From contig CBDDEC010000004.1 in NCBI GenBank assembly GCA_965226785.1, positions 1,302,001 through 1,366,000 of the forward strand: a stretch of DNA of 64,000 nt. Reading direction: 5' to 3'. This stretch comes from CBDDEC01 sp965226785 (lineage in GTDB: Bacteria > Chloroflexota > Dehalococcoidia > UBA2979). Made by a program: the position numbers and the translations under genes. The notes under the pieces are model-generated. The model saw only the letters and a program-made list of their open reading frames with translations. It searched no databases and was not told the DNA's origin. Positions 30,337 to 40,251 of the stretch are shown here, piece after piece (the stretch's first letter is position 1; every line of letters begins with the position of its first letter).

Positions 30337-31223
30337 CTCGCTTCATCAAGACCCACCGCGAACGCTTCGGGGTCGAGCCGATCTGCCGGGAACTGCAGGT
30401 CGCCCCGTCCAGCTACTACGCCGCCCGGAGCCGACCGCTCTCGGCGCGGCGGGTGCGTGACGAGGCGTTGAAGGTGAAGCTGCAGCACGTCCACGCCGAA
30501 CAGTTCGGGGTCTACGGTGCGCGCAAGCTCTGGCGCCAGCTGCACCGCGAGGGCATCCCCGTCGCGCGCTGCACCGTGGAGCGGCTGATGCGGGAGCTGA
30601 GTCTCTCTGGGGTGGTACGTGGGAAGGTCAAACGGACGACCGTGGCGGACGAGAGCGCGCCCAGACCGGCGGACCTCGTGGAGCGGGACTTCCACGCACC
30701 AGCCCCCAACCGGCTCTGGGTAGCCGACCTCACCTACGTGCCCAGCTGGTCGGGCTTCGTCTACATCGCCTTCGTCATCGACGTCTACTCGCGCTCGGTC
30801 GTCGGCTGGCAGGCATCGCGCTCACTGCGGACCGAACTCGCGCTCGATGCCCTTGAGCAGGCGCTATGGGCGCGGAACGGACCCTTCGACGGGCTGATTC
30901 ATCATAGCGATCGTGGGGTGCAGTACCTCTCGATCCGCTACACCGAGCGGCTCGCCGAGGCCGGGGCCGTGACCTCGGTCGGGAGTCGTGGTGACTCCTA
31001 TGACAACGCGCTGGCGGAGTCGGTGATCGGGCTCTACAAGGCGGAGTTGGTGCACCGCCGGGGACCGTGGCGCGGACTCGACGACCTCGAGCTGGCGACG
31101 CTGGAGTGGGTGGACTGGTATAACCATCGGCGGTTGCATAGTGCGCTCGACTACCTGCCACCCGCCGAGTACGAGCGCAACCAGGAACGTGAGCTGGTCT
31201 CGGCAGGTGCCGGGACTCAATGA
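30333..31223 (+). CDS. IS3-family transposase OrfB, copy 3
   Basis: 296 residues with intact D-D-E acids. It differs from copy 1 by Val to Ile in the segment GFVYIAFVIDVYSR, a conservative change. Confidence 0.93.
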   Translation: MTRFIKTHRERFGVEPICRELQVAPSSYYAARSRPLSARRVRDEALKVKLQHVHAEQFGVYGARKLWRQLHREGIPVARCTVERLMRELSLSGVVRGKVKRTTVADESAPRPADLVERDFHAPAPNRLWVADLTYVPSWSGFVYIAFVIDVYSRSVVGWQASRSLRTELALDALEQALWARNGPFDGLIHHSDRGVQYLSIRYTERLAEAGAVTSVGSRGDSYDNALAESVIGLYKAELVHRRGPWRGLDDLELATLEWVDWYNHRRLHSALDYLPPAEYERNQERELVSAGAGTQ

Positions 31224-31254
31224 ACCGAGTCTCCACTAAACCCGGGGCGGTTCA

Positions 31255-32676
31255 GCGCGTCTAGCCGGATCGGCCGAGTCAGGCGGCGTGCTCGCACTCG
31301 ATCACATCCCTCCGTGTAGGCGACATGCCCGCCGGCGCGCCTTCATCGACGGTCACCCGTTGGCGTGCGTTGATGCGCGGCGGCACCCGCGCGTCTGCGA
31401 CGCGTACGAGCTCCTGCGCCTTCGCCAGGCCCGCCGTGCGCGACTTCTCGGCGGCACCCGCTTGGCGCAGCCGCACGGTTGCAAACGTCGACCGGGGTGA
31501 TCGTGCGCAGGTGCACAGAGCGCTCGTGCGAAGTCGCAGAAGGTCAGCGGCGTCTCCTGGTGGTCAATCGCATCGGGTGCCGCCTACCGCCCGGCCGCCT
31601 CGGTGACGTGAGCCGCCTTTGCTTGAGTGTGGAGTCGCCTTGGCGGTCGTTGAATACGTTCGCTGTCTTGTCCACCCGGTACCGCTAGTCCCACGTCTTG
31701 AGGGCGGGGCCCACCTCGTCTCCAGAGGTACTGGACAGTGGCTCGAGACGATGTCATGCCGCGTCCTCCCTGGACTCCGGGCTCTTCGCGAGAGGGGGAG
31801 TGGGCCGACGCGCTTCTCCTGACGGAAGCGCGCGGCCTTCAAGTATGCCTTGAAGCACCAAATCCGGAGCACTCGCCCACCCGCTCAGCCTATCGGTGGG
31901 TCGTCCGGCGTCCGTCGATGCCAGTCCGTGGATGACTCGAAAGCGCAACCTGCACGCGATGAGCAGCGCCTCCTCGAACGGTCTGGCGACTAGCTGCGTC
32001 GCCAGTGCCAAGCCGTCCCCCCCTGCCCGAGCGGAACCTGATGGTGGGGAAGCCTGTCAGATTGAAGGATGCCGTGTAGCTGAGCGAACCCGCGTAGCGT
32101 CGCGAATCCCCAGAAGAGTTTTCCGGGGCCTCGCGTGGCCCCGGCGGTCACCTCGAAACAGGGCAGAGTAATAGGTCCACGGACTCGAACAGGGAAGAGA
32201 GTCGGTCCGAAAGTCTCTCTGCTCTTCGTGGGCTCGCGAGTACTGCGATGCGTTGATCTGCTCTCCGAGTTCCAGCTTCTCCCGGGGAGGGCCATATTCG
32301 TTGGCCTCTCCGGGTAAAGCCCGAGCTCCGAGGAGCCCCTGCGGTCGAGCTGCGCGGCGCCACTGCGACCGTAGCGATTGCGTCGCAAATCGCTCACCGG
32401 CGTGGACAAAATTCTGCGTCGTCCGAGGCCGGCCGTCCCGCATTCGCATGCGGCACCCGGGCGACTCGGTCGGTGAGACCTCAACGCCTGACAGCTCGCG
32501 TTACAGGTGACGTCGACCTCGAGCTTGAGAGGTTGACACGCTGAGCGACACTGAACGGGACTCGTCGCAGGCTGGGCGTGGCTGAGACGTTGAAGTGTCA
32601 CCAAACCACTCGACCCAGTCAGCGAAAGCGGCCGAAGCAAGGTTTCGAGCTCCACGCGACGGGAAAGAAGGCTTCA
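31255..32676. other. 1.4 kb without a recognisable gene
   Basis: Several short open frames exist on both strands, but none has a recognisable motif or a good ribosome binding site. A minus-strand frame at 31279-31476 (65 codons) has coding-like third positions and may be the tail of a lost gene. A perfect 8-bp hairpin CCGGGGCC-TCGCGT-GGCCCCGG lies at 32123-32144 without a T-run. The stretch probably represents degraded sequence beside IS3 copy 3. Confidence 0.5.
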
Positions 32677-33714
32677 GTGACGACTCAAACAGTACCAAGT
32701 ATCCAGCGGGTAATATACGACGACAAAGAGTCAGCCGGCTATGGTCACATCGGCGAGCCTTACGCTCGCTATCGCCGCCAGCTCCCTACCATTTTTGGCA
32801 GCGGCTCTCACCAGTATCAAGTGATCGATAATTGGGCGCGACGCCCGCGCGGGACCCAGTTCGGTGACGTTCCCGGAGTAGCCGTAGACGCCAACGACAA
32901 CGTCTTCGTCGCGCATGCGCGTACGATCGACATCTACGATTCCGATGGTTACTTCTTGGACTCATGGGGCGAGGGTAACTACGCCGCGCACGCCATCACA
33001 ATCGACCGTGAGGGTAGCGTCTGGCTCGCAGATTCTGGGGGCCATATGATTCGTAAGTTTACCCCAGAGGGACGTCCTCTCCTCACCCTTGGCACCCCGA
33101 ATCAGAACGCGCCTCGGATGAGTGGACTTCCGTTCAACAAACCCACGCGCGTCGCGGTAGCCCCCAACGGAGATCTCTACATCAGTGACGGATACGGAAA
33201 CGATCACGTTCACGTCTTCGCGGCTGACGGCGAGTTTCGTTTTACGTTCGGCGGCAGTGGCAGTAAACCGGGACAGCTGCACACTCCTCACTCCGTCGTG
33301 ATCGGCGATGACGGCCGTGTGTTTGTCTCCGATCGCCTGAACAACCGGATCGCCATATTCGATCTAAAAGGCACATACATAAGTGAGTGGCGAGGTGTGC
33401 GTCATCCAGACGACATCGCTATAGGTCGCGACGGCACTGTTTGTATAGTAGAACTTCAACATCGGATGAGCATCTGGAGTCTCGAGGGAGAGCGTATTAC
33501 TGGCTGGGGCGACGAGGGCTGTGTGTGCGACGCGGGCGAGCTTCCGTCGGTTGAGCCCTGTCCTGCGGAGAGTCTGGACGCCGGCATGGTGATCGGGCCT
33601 CACGCTGTCGCGATGGACTCGCAGGGCTCGATCTACGTTGGGGAGCTAGCCGACGGTTACCGCGGCATCGATCGCGGGTCACGCTCGCTGCAGAAGTTTG
33701 TGCGAGTGGTCTGA
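32677..33714 (+). CDS. NHL-repeat beta-propeller protein
   Basis: 345 residues forming a six-bladed NHL propeller: repeated GVAVDANDNVFVAH, AITIDREGSVWLADS, RVAVAPNGDLYISDG, SVVIGDDGRVFVSD and DIAIGRDGTVCIVE blades. Related proteins include peptidyl-alpha-hydroxyglycine lyases and SMP-30-like hydrolases; catalytic residues were not assigned. The GTG at 32677 follows AAGAAGG; an earlier ATG would add about 33 residues of poor sequence. No signal peptide. It is followed 20 bases later by an SDR gene. Confidence 0.8.
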   Translation: MTTQTVPSIQRVIYDDKESAGYGHIGEPYARYRRQLPTIFGSGSHQYQVIDNWARRPRGTQFGDVPGVAVDANDNVFVAHARTIDIYDSDGYFLDSWGEGNYAAHAITIDREGSVWLADSGGHMIRKFTPEGRPLLTLGTPNQNAPRMSGLPFNKPTRVAVAPNGDLYISDGYGNDHVHVFAADGEFRFTFGGSGSKPGQLHTPHSVVIGDDGRVFVSDRLNNRIAIFDLKGTYISEWRGVRHPDDIAIGRDGTVCIVELQHRMSIWSLEGERITGWGDEGCVCDAGELPSVEPCPAESLDAGMVIGPHAVAMDSQGSIYVGELADGYRGIDRGSRSLQKFVRVV

Positions 33715-33734
33715 GCACGCCGAGGAGAACGGGA

Positions 33735-34688
33735 ATGGCAGCAAATCTTGTTGGGAAGGTCATCTGTGTGACCGGCGGCGGTCGCGGCATGGGCCGTGCA
33801 ATCGCCGAGCTTGCGGGGCGCGAAGGTGCATTCGTGATCGTCGCCGACTACGGCGGCTCAGTGGACGGTAACGCTGATCTATCGAACACGACAGCTGAGG
33901 AGGTTGCGGCGGGGATCCGCGCGGCTGGAGGTAAGGCGTTCGCCGTGAGCATCGATGTCGCGACAATGGCCGGGGGGCGCGCTTTAGTAGATGCGGCGGT
34001 CGATCACTTTGGTCGTATCGACGGTATCGTATGTTGCGCAGGCATCCTGATCGAAGCTCCCTTCTTAGAGCTACAGGAAGCGGATCTAGACCGCTCAATC
34101 GGAGTACACATCAAGGGTCACTTCACGTGCGCTCAGTCCGCGGCGCGCCGCATGATCGAGCAGGGAGGCGAGGGTCGGCTGATCTTCTTCGGGTCCGGCT
34201 TCGGCCTTGAGGGCTCCGCCGAGCGGCCGGCGTACCGTGTTGCGAAGGCGGGAGTTGCGGCGCTCTCGTTGATTACAGCTGAGTCTTTGGCGCCATACAA
34301 CATCACGACCAACTGCATCATGCCCAGGGCGGCCACACGCATGACAGACTTCGTGTTTCTGAACGCCGACCCTGCGCATGAGGGTCCGCTGCCCAGCGAG
34401 CAGGGCAAGGAGACGCCCCTCAACCCAGAGAACGTCGCACCGTTCGTCTGTTACCTGCTATCTGACGCCGCCGCAGGCATCAATGGCCAGTTTTTCGGTG
34501 TGGCTGGGCACGCCGTTGGCCGGATCACGTTGCCGCAGCGAGATGCGGTTGTGTTAGAGCGCGACTCTAGATGGACCGTGGACGACCTACTCGCCGCAGT
34601 CCCTGGAGCGTTTGGTGAAGGCTTGGATCAGCCCATGACGCTGGGTTCTCCAGGCCGGATTGGGCCGGCCGCGCCGAAATGGCGTTAG
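33735..34688 (+). CDS. SDR-family oxidoreductase (copy 1 of a duplicated gene)
   Basis: 317 residues. The nucleotide-binding motif TGGGRGMGRA is near the start. The catalytic triad region has FFGSGFGLEGSAERPAYRVAKAG, with Tyr-x-x-x-Lys in YRVAK. A C-terminal extension (about residues 255-317) beyond the usual 250 contains GHAVGRITLPQRD. Such proteins reduce or oxidise hydroxyl/keto groups with NAD(P). GAGGAG lies upstream of the ATG. A close paralogue is at 51976-52929, still joined to a remnant of the NHL gene tail. Confidence 0.88.
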   Translation: MAANLVGKVICVTGGGRGMGRAIAELAGREGAFVIVADYGGSVDGNADLSNTTAEEVAAGIRAAGGKAFAVSIDVATMAGGRALVDAAVDHFGRIDGIVCCAGILIEAPFLELQEADLDRSIGVHIKGHFTCAQSAARRMIEQGGEGRLIFFGSGFGLEGSAERPAYRVAKAGVAALSLITAESLAPYNITTNCIMPRAATRMTDFVFLNADPAHEGPLPSEQGKETPLNPENVAPFVCYLLSDAAAGINGQFFGVAGHAVGRITLPQRDAVVLERDSRWTVDDLLAAVPGAFGEGLDQPMTLGSPGRIGPAAPKWR

Positions 34689-34754
34689 CTACGCTCAGTC
34701 CGCCGCCAGCGCCCACTGAACGCCGCGGTTCCCCTAGCTGATGCCGAGTAACAG

Positions 34755-36053
34755 ATGATCGCGAGCGCGCGAGAACTACTGGAGGCGACGCCCGAAGAGG
34801 TCGAGATGTCGTCAGAGCGCTTGCAGCGGCTAAGTCGCGTCATCAAGGGATATGTCGATAGCGGCCGCTACCCCGGCGCGATCACGATGATCGCCCGACG
34901 CGGACGTGTCGTGCACTTCGAGACTCACGGATTCGCCGATATCGAAGGGAAGCGGCGGATGGAGCACGACACGATCTTCCGCATTTACTCGATGACGAAG
35001 CCGATCGTCAGCGTGGGGCTCATGACGCTATATGAGGAAGGGCGGTTCCAGCTAGACGACCCCGTTTCGAGCTACCTACCGATCTTCGATGGAGCTCGAG
35101 TACTTGAGAGCGGCACCGCCGAGCAGCACACGTTGCGCCCGGCCCGGCGAGCAATGACGATCCGCGACCTCTTGACACACACGTCGGGCCTCGTCGCAGC
35201 TGGCGTCTCGACAACCGTTGGCCAACTCTACCAGAAAGCGAGGATAGGCGGCCCTCGCGGGCTGCACTCCGACGAGACACTTGCAGACGTCATGAGTAGG
35301 CTCGCTGCCCTGCCACTGAATTGCGACCCTGGAACACGGTTCAACTATGGGATCTCGAAGGATGTCGTCGGACATCTCTGTGAGATCCTATCCAGCCAGT
35401 CGCTAGATGTGTTCCTCCGGGAGCGCATCTTTGGCCCGTTGGGCATGACGGACACTGGTTTCAGTGTGCCAACGTCGAGCCTTAATCGCTTCGCAGCATG
35501 CTACCGGCGACGGGACGGCTCGGTGCCGATGTTCGAGTTAGACGACCCCCCTAGCAAGAGAAGCCCTTATGTCGGTCCGCGGCGGTACTTCTCTGGCGTC
35601 GGGGGGCTAGTGTCGACGGCGACCGACTACATGCGTTTCGGCAAGATGCTCGCCGACCGGGGTGAGCTCGATGGGACACGCGTTCTCGGACCGCGCACAC
35701 TCGAGCTGATGACTATGAATCATCTGCCAGGCGGACTCGATCTGAAGGCGATGGGGCATGGTGGGGATACCATTCAGCCCACAACTCCCGAAGGCGCGCC
35801 GCGTCAGGTCGTGGATAACACGTTCGCGGGCGTTGGTTTTGGGCTTGGTTTTGCAGTACTTCTCGATGGCGCGACCGCCCAGCAGCCGGGGGCGGCGGGT
35901 GAGTACTGGTGGGGGGGTGCGGCCTCGACCGCGTTCATCGTCCAACCGGCGGATGACCTTGTAATGCTACTGATGGCTCAGCTCCTACAGTACGGGGAGT
36001 ACCCTATCCGTAGCGAGCTAAGAGCCACAACCTATCAAGCGATCTTGGACTGA
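34755..36053 (+). CDS. beta-lactamase-family serine hydrolase/esterase
   Basis: 432 residues. The SxxK motif is FRIYSMTKP (Ser near residue 80). The second motif is probably YGISKD (about residue 198), and GGAAST near residue 393 replaces the usual HTG. This fits the class C/EstB-like esterase group that hydrolyses esters or lactones rather than antibiotics. No signal peptide is seen, arguing for a cytoplasmic catabolic role. It is co-directional with NHL and SDR genes. Confidence 0.85.
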   Translation: MIASARELLEATPEEVEMSSERLQRLSRVIKGYVDSGRYPGAITMIARRGRVVHFETHGFADIEGKRRMEHDTIFRIYSMTKPIVSVGLMTLYEEGRFQLDDPVSSYLPIFDGARVLESGTAEQHTLRPARRAMTIRDLLTHTSGLVAAGVSTTVGQLYQKARIGGPRGLHSDETLADVMSRLAALPLNCDPGTRFNYGISKDVVGHLCEILSSQSLDVFLRERIFGPLGMTDTGFSVPTSSLNRFAACYRRRDGSVPMFELDDPPSKRSPYVGPRRYFSGVGGLVSTATDYMRFGKMLADRGELDGTRVLGPRTLELMTMNHLPGGLDLKAMGHGGDTIQPTTPEGAPRQVVDNTFAGVGFGLGFAVLLDGATAQQPGAAGEYWWGGAASTAFIVQPADDLVMLLMAQLLQYGEYPIRSELRATTYQAILD

Positions 36054-36537
36054 AGCGCGGATCTCCACGTTCCCAGACGGGCGCCCACAGGAATACGAGC
36101 CTACAGTCACAGACCTGTCGCACTATTCACAGGCAGATGCAACGGGCCGCGCAGGATAAAGTCTCGTCTGGCAGCGCGCCCCGACCGCAGCCCTCACCAC
36201 AATCTGCCAAGGACATAAGCCCCACAGTGCGAAGTACCGACCGTGAGGGTGAGGCATGATTAGTGTTGGGTCCGGGCTTCGTTCATGCAACACAAGGAGT
36301 GGAGGGCGGGGTCACGCTCGCCTTTCTCGAGCGGATAGATCCATATGCGCGACGGCTACGAGCGAGCTTGGGCGCTCGCAGGATCGCGCGGCGCCTGCAA
36401 TCCGAGCGACGCGTGACAGCCGGGAGGGCATCAGCGCGTTTCTTGAGAAACGCCCGCCTCAATTCGAGGGGTACTAGGCCCAACAACGACGGCGCCGGCG
36501 TTCGACGGCAGCCTGCCGAAGGACCACCCGATGCCTA
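36054..36537 (+). other. 484 bp of degraded sequence before IS3 copy 4
   Basis: No intact gene. The end of a crotonase gene lies at 36391-36477 (separate entry). The frame upstream of it is disturbed. Nothing else is recognised. Confidence 0.5.
36391..36477 (+). pseudogene. enoyl-CoA hydratase C-terminal remnant
   Basis: The last about 28 codons read RDSREGISAFLEKRPPQFEGY then stop, the characteristic end of crotonase-superfamily enoyl-CoA hydratases (the intact one at 40252 ends GFSAFVERREPHFEGK). The catalytic part is missing. Confidence 0.7.
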
Positions 36538-36568
36538 TGAACCGCCCCGGGTTTAGTGGAGACTCGGT

Positions 36569-37460
36569 TCATTGAGTCCCGGCACCTGCCGAGACCAGCT
36601 CACGTTCCTGGTTGCGCTCGTACTCGGCGGGTGGCAGGTAGTCGAGCGCACTATGCAACCGCCGATGGTTATACCAGTCCACCCACTCCAGCGTCGCCAG
36701 CTCGAGGTCGTCGAGTCCGCGCCACGGTCCCCGGCGGTGCACCAACTCCGCCTTGTAGAGCCCGATCACCGACTCCGCCAGCGCGTTGTCATAGGAGTCA
36801 CCACGACTCCCGACCGAGGTCACGGCCCCGGCCTCGGCGAGCCGCTCGGTGTAGCGGATCGAGAGGTACTGCACCCCACGATCGCTATGATGAATCAGCC
36901 CGTCGAAGGGTCCGTTCCGCGCCCATAGCGCCTGCTCAAGGGCATCGACGCGCGAGTTCGGTCCGCAGTGAGCGCGATGCCTGCCAGCCGACGACCGAGC
37001 GCGAGTAGACGTCGATGACGAAGGCGACGTAGACGAAGCCCGACCAGCTGGGCACGTAGGTGAGGTCGGCTACCCAGAGCCGGTTGGGGGCTGGTGCGTG
37101 GAAGTCCCGCTCCACGAGGTCCGCCGGTCTGGGCGCGCTCTCGTCCGCCACGGTCGTCCGTTTGACCTTCCCACGTACCACCCCAGAGAGACTCAGCTCC
37201 CGCATCAGCCGCTCCACGGTGCAGCGCGCGACGGGGATGCCCTCGCGGTGCAGCTGGCGCCAGAGCTTGCGCGCACCGTAGACCCCGAACTGTTCGGCGT
37301 GGACGTGCTGCAGCTTCACCTTCAACGCCTCGTCACGCACCCGCCGCGCCGAGAGCGGTCGGCTCCGGGCGGCGTAGTAGCTGGACGGGGCGACCTGCAG
37401 TTCCCGGCAGATCGGCTCGACCCCGAAGCGTTCGCGGTGGGTCTTGATGAAGCGAGTCAT
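36569..37460 (-). pseudogene. IS3-family transposase OrfB, frameshifted, copy 4
   Basis: Residues up to SLRTELA are normal; the single-base insertion then leads to an early stop (RRCP). The catalytic second Asp and Glu are in the remaining frame (36569-36874) but disconnected. This copy cannot make a full transposase. Confidence 0.92.
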
Positions 37461-37777
37461 TTCGGCAGTCGCGGGTCGAGCTCCCGCGCGAAAAAAGCCG
37501 AAGCGGCCTTGAGGATCTCGTTCGCCCGGCGCAGCTCACGGTTCTCGCGCTCGAGCTCCCGCAGCCGCGTCTGCTCCTCCGTCGTCTGCCCCGGCCGTGC
37601 GCCGCCGTCGACCTCAGCCCGTCGCACCCACTTCCGTAACGTCTCCGGCGTCATCCCGAACTTCGAGGCGATCGAGCTGATCGTTGCCCACTGCGACGAG
37701 TGGTCCCGCTCGTGCTCGAACACCATCCGGACCGCCCGCTCGCGGATCTCCGCTGGGTATCTGCCTGGTCGTGTCAT
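37457..37777 (-). CDS. IS3-family OrfA, copy 4
   Basis: 106 residues, same protein as in the other copies; intact. Confidence 0.9.
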   Translation of the reverse strand: MTRPGRYPAEIRERAVRMVFEHERDHSSQWATISSIASKFGMTPETLRKWVRRAEVDGGARPGQTTEEQTRLRELERENRELRRANEILKAASAFFARELDPRLPK

Positions 37778-37913
37778 CGCTCCATCCTCTCAAGGACTGG
37801 AGCCTCCAACATCCCGGGGCGGTTCACCTAAGAGCGGTGGGCAGACCGGGTCGAGAGATTATGCTCGGCGCCACGCCAATCTTTCCCTAGGAAGCGAAGC
37901 AGGCAAATCGACG

Positions 37914-39152
37914 TCACCGACCTACCGCGTTGCGAACGCGCAAATGAAGCACGCCGCGCAGGTTGAAATGTCGTTTGTATGGCACCTTGCCGAGCTGAGT
38001 AATCGCTTCTATGCGGGGAAATTCCGCCAACAGTCCACGTACCGCCGCCCTCGTCTCCGCACGAGCTAGGTACTGACCAACACACACATGCGCCCCGACG
38101 CCGAAGGCGAGGTGTTTGGCGCCCGTACGCGCTATCTGAAACTCGTCAGGGTGCGGCCAGACCGCCTCATCACGATTCGCGGAGGCGATCACGGCATACA
38201 CCATCTCCCCCGGCTTGAAGGCGTGCCCCCCTAGTTCTGTGTCCTCGATCACCATTCGACTCACAAACTGCACGCTGCTGTCGTAGCGGAGTACCTCCTC
38301 GACCATTGAGTCTAGCAATGAGGGATCGGCGCGAAGCGATCTAAGCTGCTCCGGGTGGCGGAGTAATGCCAGGACGACGTTTCCGATCAGGTTGGTGGTT
38401 GTCACATTCCCGCCAACCAACAAGAGCTGGATGGTTGCTAGCAGCTCGTCCCCCGTCAGGGCGCCTCCAACGTGGTTCGCTGCGAGTCGACCGATAAGAT
38501 CAGCGGTTGGCGCGTCTTCGCGTCTCGCGATTTCTGACGTCAAGAAGTCGCGAAACTCGATCACAGCTTCGTTTCTACCCTGTATCTCCTCTACGCTCGA
38601 TTCGGGCGTGAATGGGAGTCCGGACGCCTCCGACCAGCGTTTTAGATCGTCCCGCCGCTCAAGCGGTATCCCGAGCAGCTCCGCGATCACCGTCACCGGC
38701 AATGGAACTGCCAGCTCGTTGATCACGTCGTAGTCGCCACGCTCGCAAGCTCCGGCGAGATATCGCTCTGTCGCCTCTTGAAGGTGTGGCTCAAGCTCAG
38801 CGAGCCTCCGTGGCGCAAAATCCTGGTCGAGCATGTGCCGAAGGCGCCTGTGCTCGCTACCGTCTGTCGACACCATCGTTTGAGTTGTCCGAGGGACAAC
38901 CAGCTCTCGGTGCTGACCCGCCGAGGCTGTCCCGGTCGCAGGTGAGTCGGGTTGCTCTACGCGGGCCGCGTTCGAAAATGTCGCCGATCGCCGTAGCACC
39001 TCTCGAACATCGTCGAATCGCGTGACGATCCAGCCATCATGCTGCTCCGACCAAATGATCGGGGCCTCTCGGCGCATCCGTGCGTACACCGGATGGGGGT
39101 CCGATACGAACCGAGAGTCGAAGATGTCGTACCCGAGATCCTGTGCGATCAC
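37914..39152 (-). CDS. cytochrome P450
   Basis: 412 residues. The haem-ligand motif FGVGAHVCVGQYLA (Cys about residue 353), the ExxR of EEVLRYDSS, and the I-helix LLLVGGNVTTTN are present. It is a soluble bacterial class I P450 that would need separate ferredoxin and reductase; none is nearby. It probably hydroxylates a hydrophobic substrate in the catabolic cargo. GTG 39152 is chosen because AGGAGG precedes it. A remnant with the same N-terminus is at 45770. Confidence 0.93.
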   Translation of the reverse strand: MIAQDLGYDIFDSRFVSDPHPVYARMRREAPIIWSEQHDGWIVTRFDDVREVLRRSATFSNAARVEQPDSPATGTASAGQHRELVVPRTTQTMVSTDGSEHRRLRHMLDQDFAPRRLAELEPHLQEATERYLAGACERGDYDVINELAVPLPVTVIAELLGIPLERRDDLKRWSEASGLPFTPESSVEEIQGRNEAVIEFRDFLTSEIARREDAPTADLIGRLAANHVGGALTGDELLATIQLLLVGGNVTTTNLIGNVVLALLRHPEQLRSLRADPSLLDSMVEEVLRYDSSVQFVSRMVIEDTELGGHAFKPGEMVYAVIASANRDEAVWPHPDEFQIARTGAKHLAFGVGAHVCVGQYLARAETRAAVRGLLAEFPRIEAITQLGKVPYKRHFNLRGVLHLRVRNAVGR

Positions 39153-39316
39153 ACATTCGCCTCCTGAGAACTGGCGACCTCGCAACGAAACGCGACAACG
39201 ACGCGGATTTGCCGTCGCTACGGCGGGTCGCTCTGGTCTCCTCGAGCTCAACGTCGACGTAGTGAATCTTATGCAAGTTCAGCGCTTGGCGTTGTCCGCG
39301 GCCCCGCGAGCATCAC

Positions 39317-39616
39317 ATGCTTATCGGAGGCCACTCATTCGACGATCTGACGTACGAACAAGTCTCCGGGCGTGGGGTGATCTACTCCTGGGAGCGCTCC
39401 TGGTATCCCGTGCACCCGGCGCTGGCCGAGCGGCTGCCGTATATCGTCGTGCTGGTCGAGCTGCTGGACGCGGGCAACGTGCGCATGGTCGGCAATCTCC
39501 TTGGCGACCCCGGGCAGGAGGTGCCGATCAGCGCCGACGTCGAGGCGGTGTTCGAGGACCACGAAGACATCGACGAGCCATACACGCTCGTTCAGTGGAG
39601 GCTCGTCGAAGGCTGA
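39317..39616 (+). CDS. DUF35-type OB-fold protein lacking its zinc ribbon
   Basis: 99 residues. TYEQVSGRGVIYSWER, YPVHPALAERLPYIVVLVEL and RMVGNLLGDPGQEV are typical of the OB-fold half of DUF35/ChsH2-like proteins, which associate with thiolases and acyl-CoA hydratases. The rubredoxin-like zinc ribbon that normally precedes it is absent, and no good ribosome binding site precedes the ATG. It may be 5'-truncated. Confidence 0.65.
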   Translation: MLIGGHSFDDLTYEQVSGRGVIYSWERSWYPVHPALAERLPYIVVLVELLDAGNVRMVGNLLGDPGQEVPISADVEAVFEDHEDIDEPYTLVQWRLVEG

Positions 39617-40251
39617 GCCCTTCGTTGAGGCCGGCGCGACGTAATCTCCCGATGCGTGCCCCCACATGGATGACTGTCGCGTTCCCGTAACCCTCACATG
39701 GAGCCCACGTGCCTCATGGATGGACTCGGTCCCGACCGGCTCGATCTCGCTTTACACGCGTTAGCTCGGCGAAGGCGCGGGTGGTCGCTTCTCAATCTGA
39801 CGATGTCACCCGCGGTAATCTTTCCTTCTGCGGCGCATCTGTAAGACTTGCGCATGCTTGTTACGGGCTGCCATGAAAACGCAAGGGCCGAGAAACTCGG
39901 CCCTCACGCCCCAGAAGGAACTGGCACGCCAACGATCGGGGAAGACGCTATCACAGCCCGTAGGTGTCCCACGCGCACGCCGGGTGAGTCAGGCCCTGGC
40001 TTTCTCAAGCGGTCATTTTCAAGCGTTGCGAGCCGTTCGCTCGCCGCAACCGATGTCTAGTCACGATACGGTGCGCGCAGCAAGATGATGGCGCGGCTAG
40101 CCGCGATGTTGCCGGGCCGACATGAACAGAGTCCGCGACTTCGAGCTACACTCGCGGCTGCTTGCCTTGACAATTTGGCATGGCGGGAAGGCTTTAGCGA
40201 CCTGCGACGCGCGCCATCGTAGGAAGGACTCGGCAGATCCGGAGGAAGTGC
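39617..40251. other. 635 bp intergenic region, no gene recognised
   Basis: It lies between the DUF35 fragment and the crotonase gene. The GGAGGAAG ribosome binding site for the crotonase is at its end. One strong hairpin (39885-39903) is listed separately. Open frames here lack motifs. Confidence 0.5.
39885..39903 (-). terminator. possible intrinsic terminator, minus strand
   Basis: GGGCCGAG-AAA-CTCGGCCC is a perfect 8-bp hairpin. Read on the minus strand it is followed by TTGCGTTTTC, a modest T-tract. No gene ending here is recognised, so it may belong to a lost gene. Confidence 0.4.

Larger units (their letters stand above)
29966..31254 (+). mobile_element. IS3-family element, copy 3 (1,289 bp)
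   Basis: It has the same ends as the other copies. One substitution at 30765 changes Val to Ile in OrfB. Flanks differ (GAC on the left, GCG on the right), so there is no target duplication. This suggests a deletion or recombination after insertion. Confidence 0.94.
36538..37826 (-). mobile_element. IS3-family element, copy 4, inactivated
   Basis: Same element. An inserted C within CGACGCGCG at about 36949 shifts the orfB frame, and one T is missing near the orfA-side end (CATCCCGGGG instead of CATTCCCGGGG). CCTA flanks both ends (36534-36537 and 37827-37830), a 4-bp duplication rather than the 3 bp seen at copies 1, 2 and 5. Confidence 0.93.

Noticed and set aside
31279..31476. 65-codon minus-strand ORF
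   Set aside because: Coding-like third positions but no recognisable family or upstream continuation; kept only as a comment.
32123..32144. Perfect GC hairpin as a terminator
   Set aside because: No T-tract follows on either strand and no gene ends nearby.
34755..36053. Antibiotic-resistance beta-lactamase
   Set aside because: SxxK is present but there is no signal peptide and the third motif is not KTG; an esterase-type serine hydrolase is more likely.
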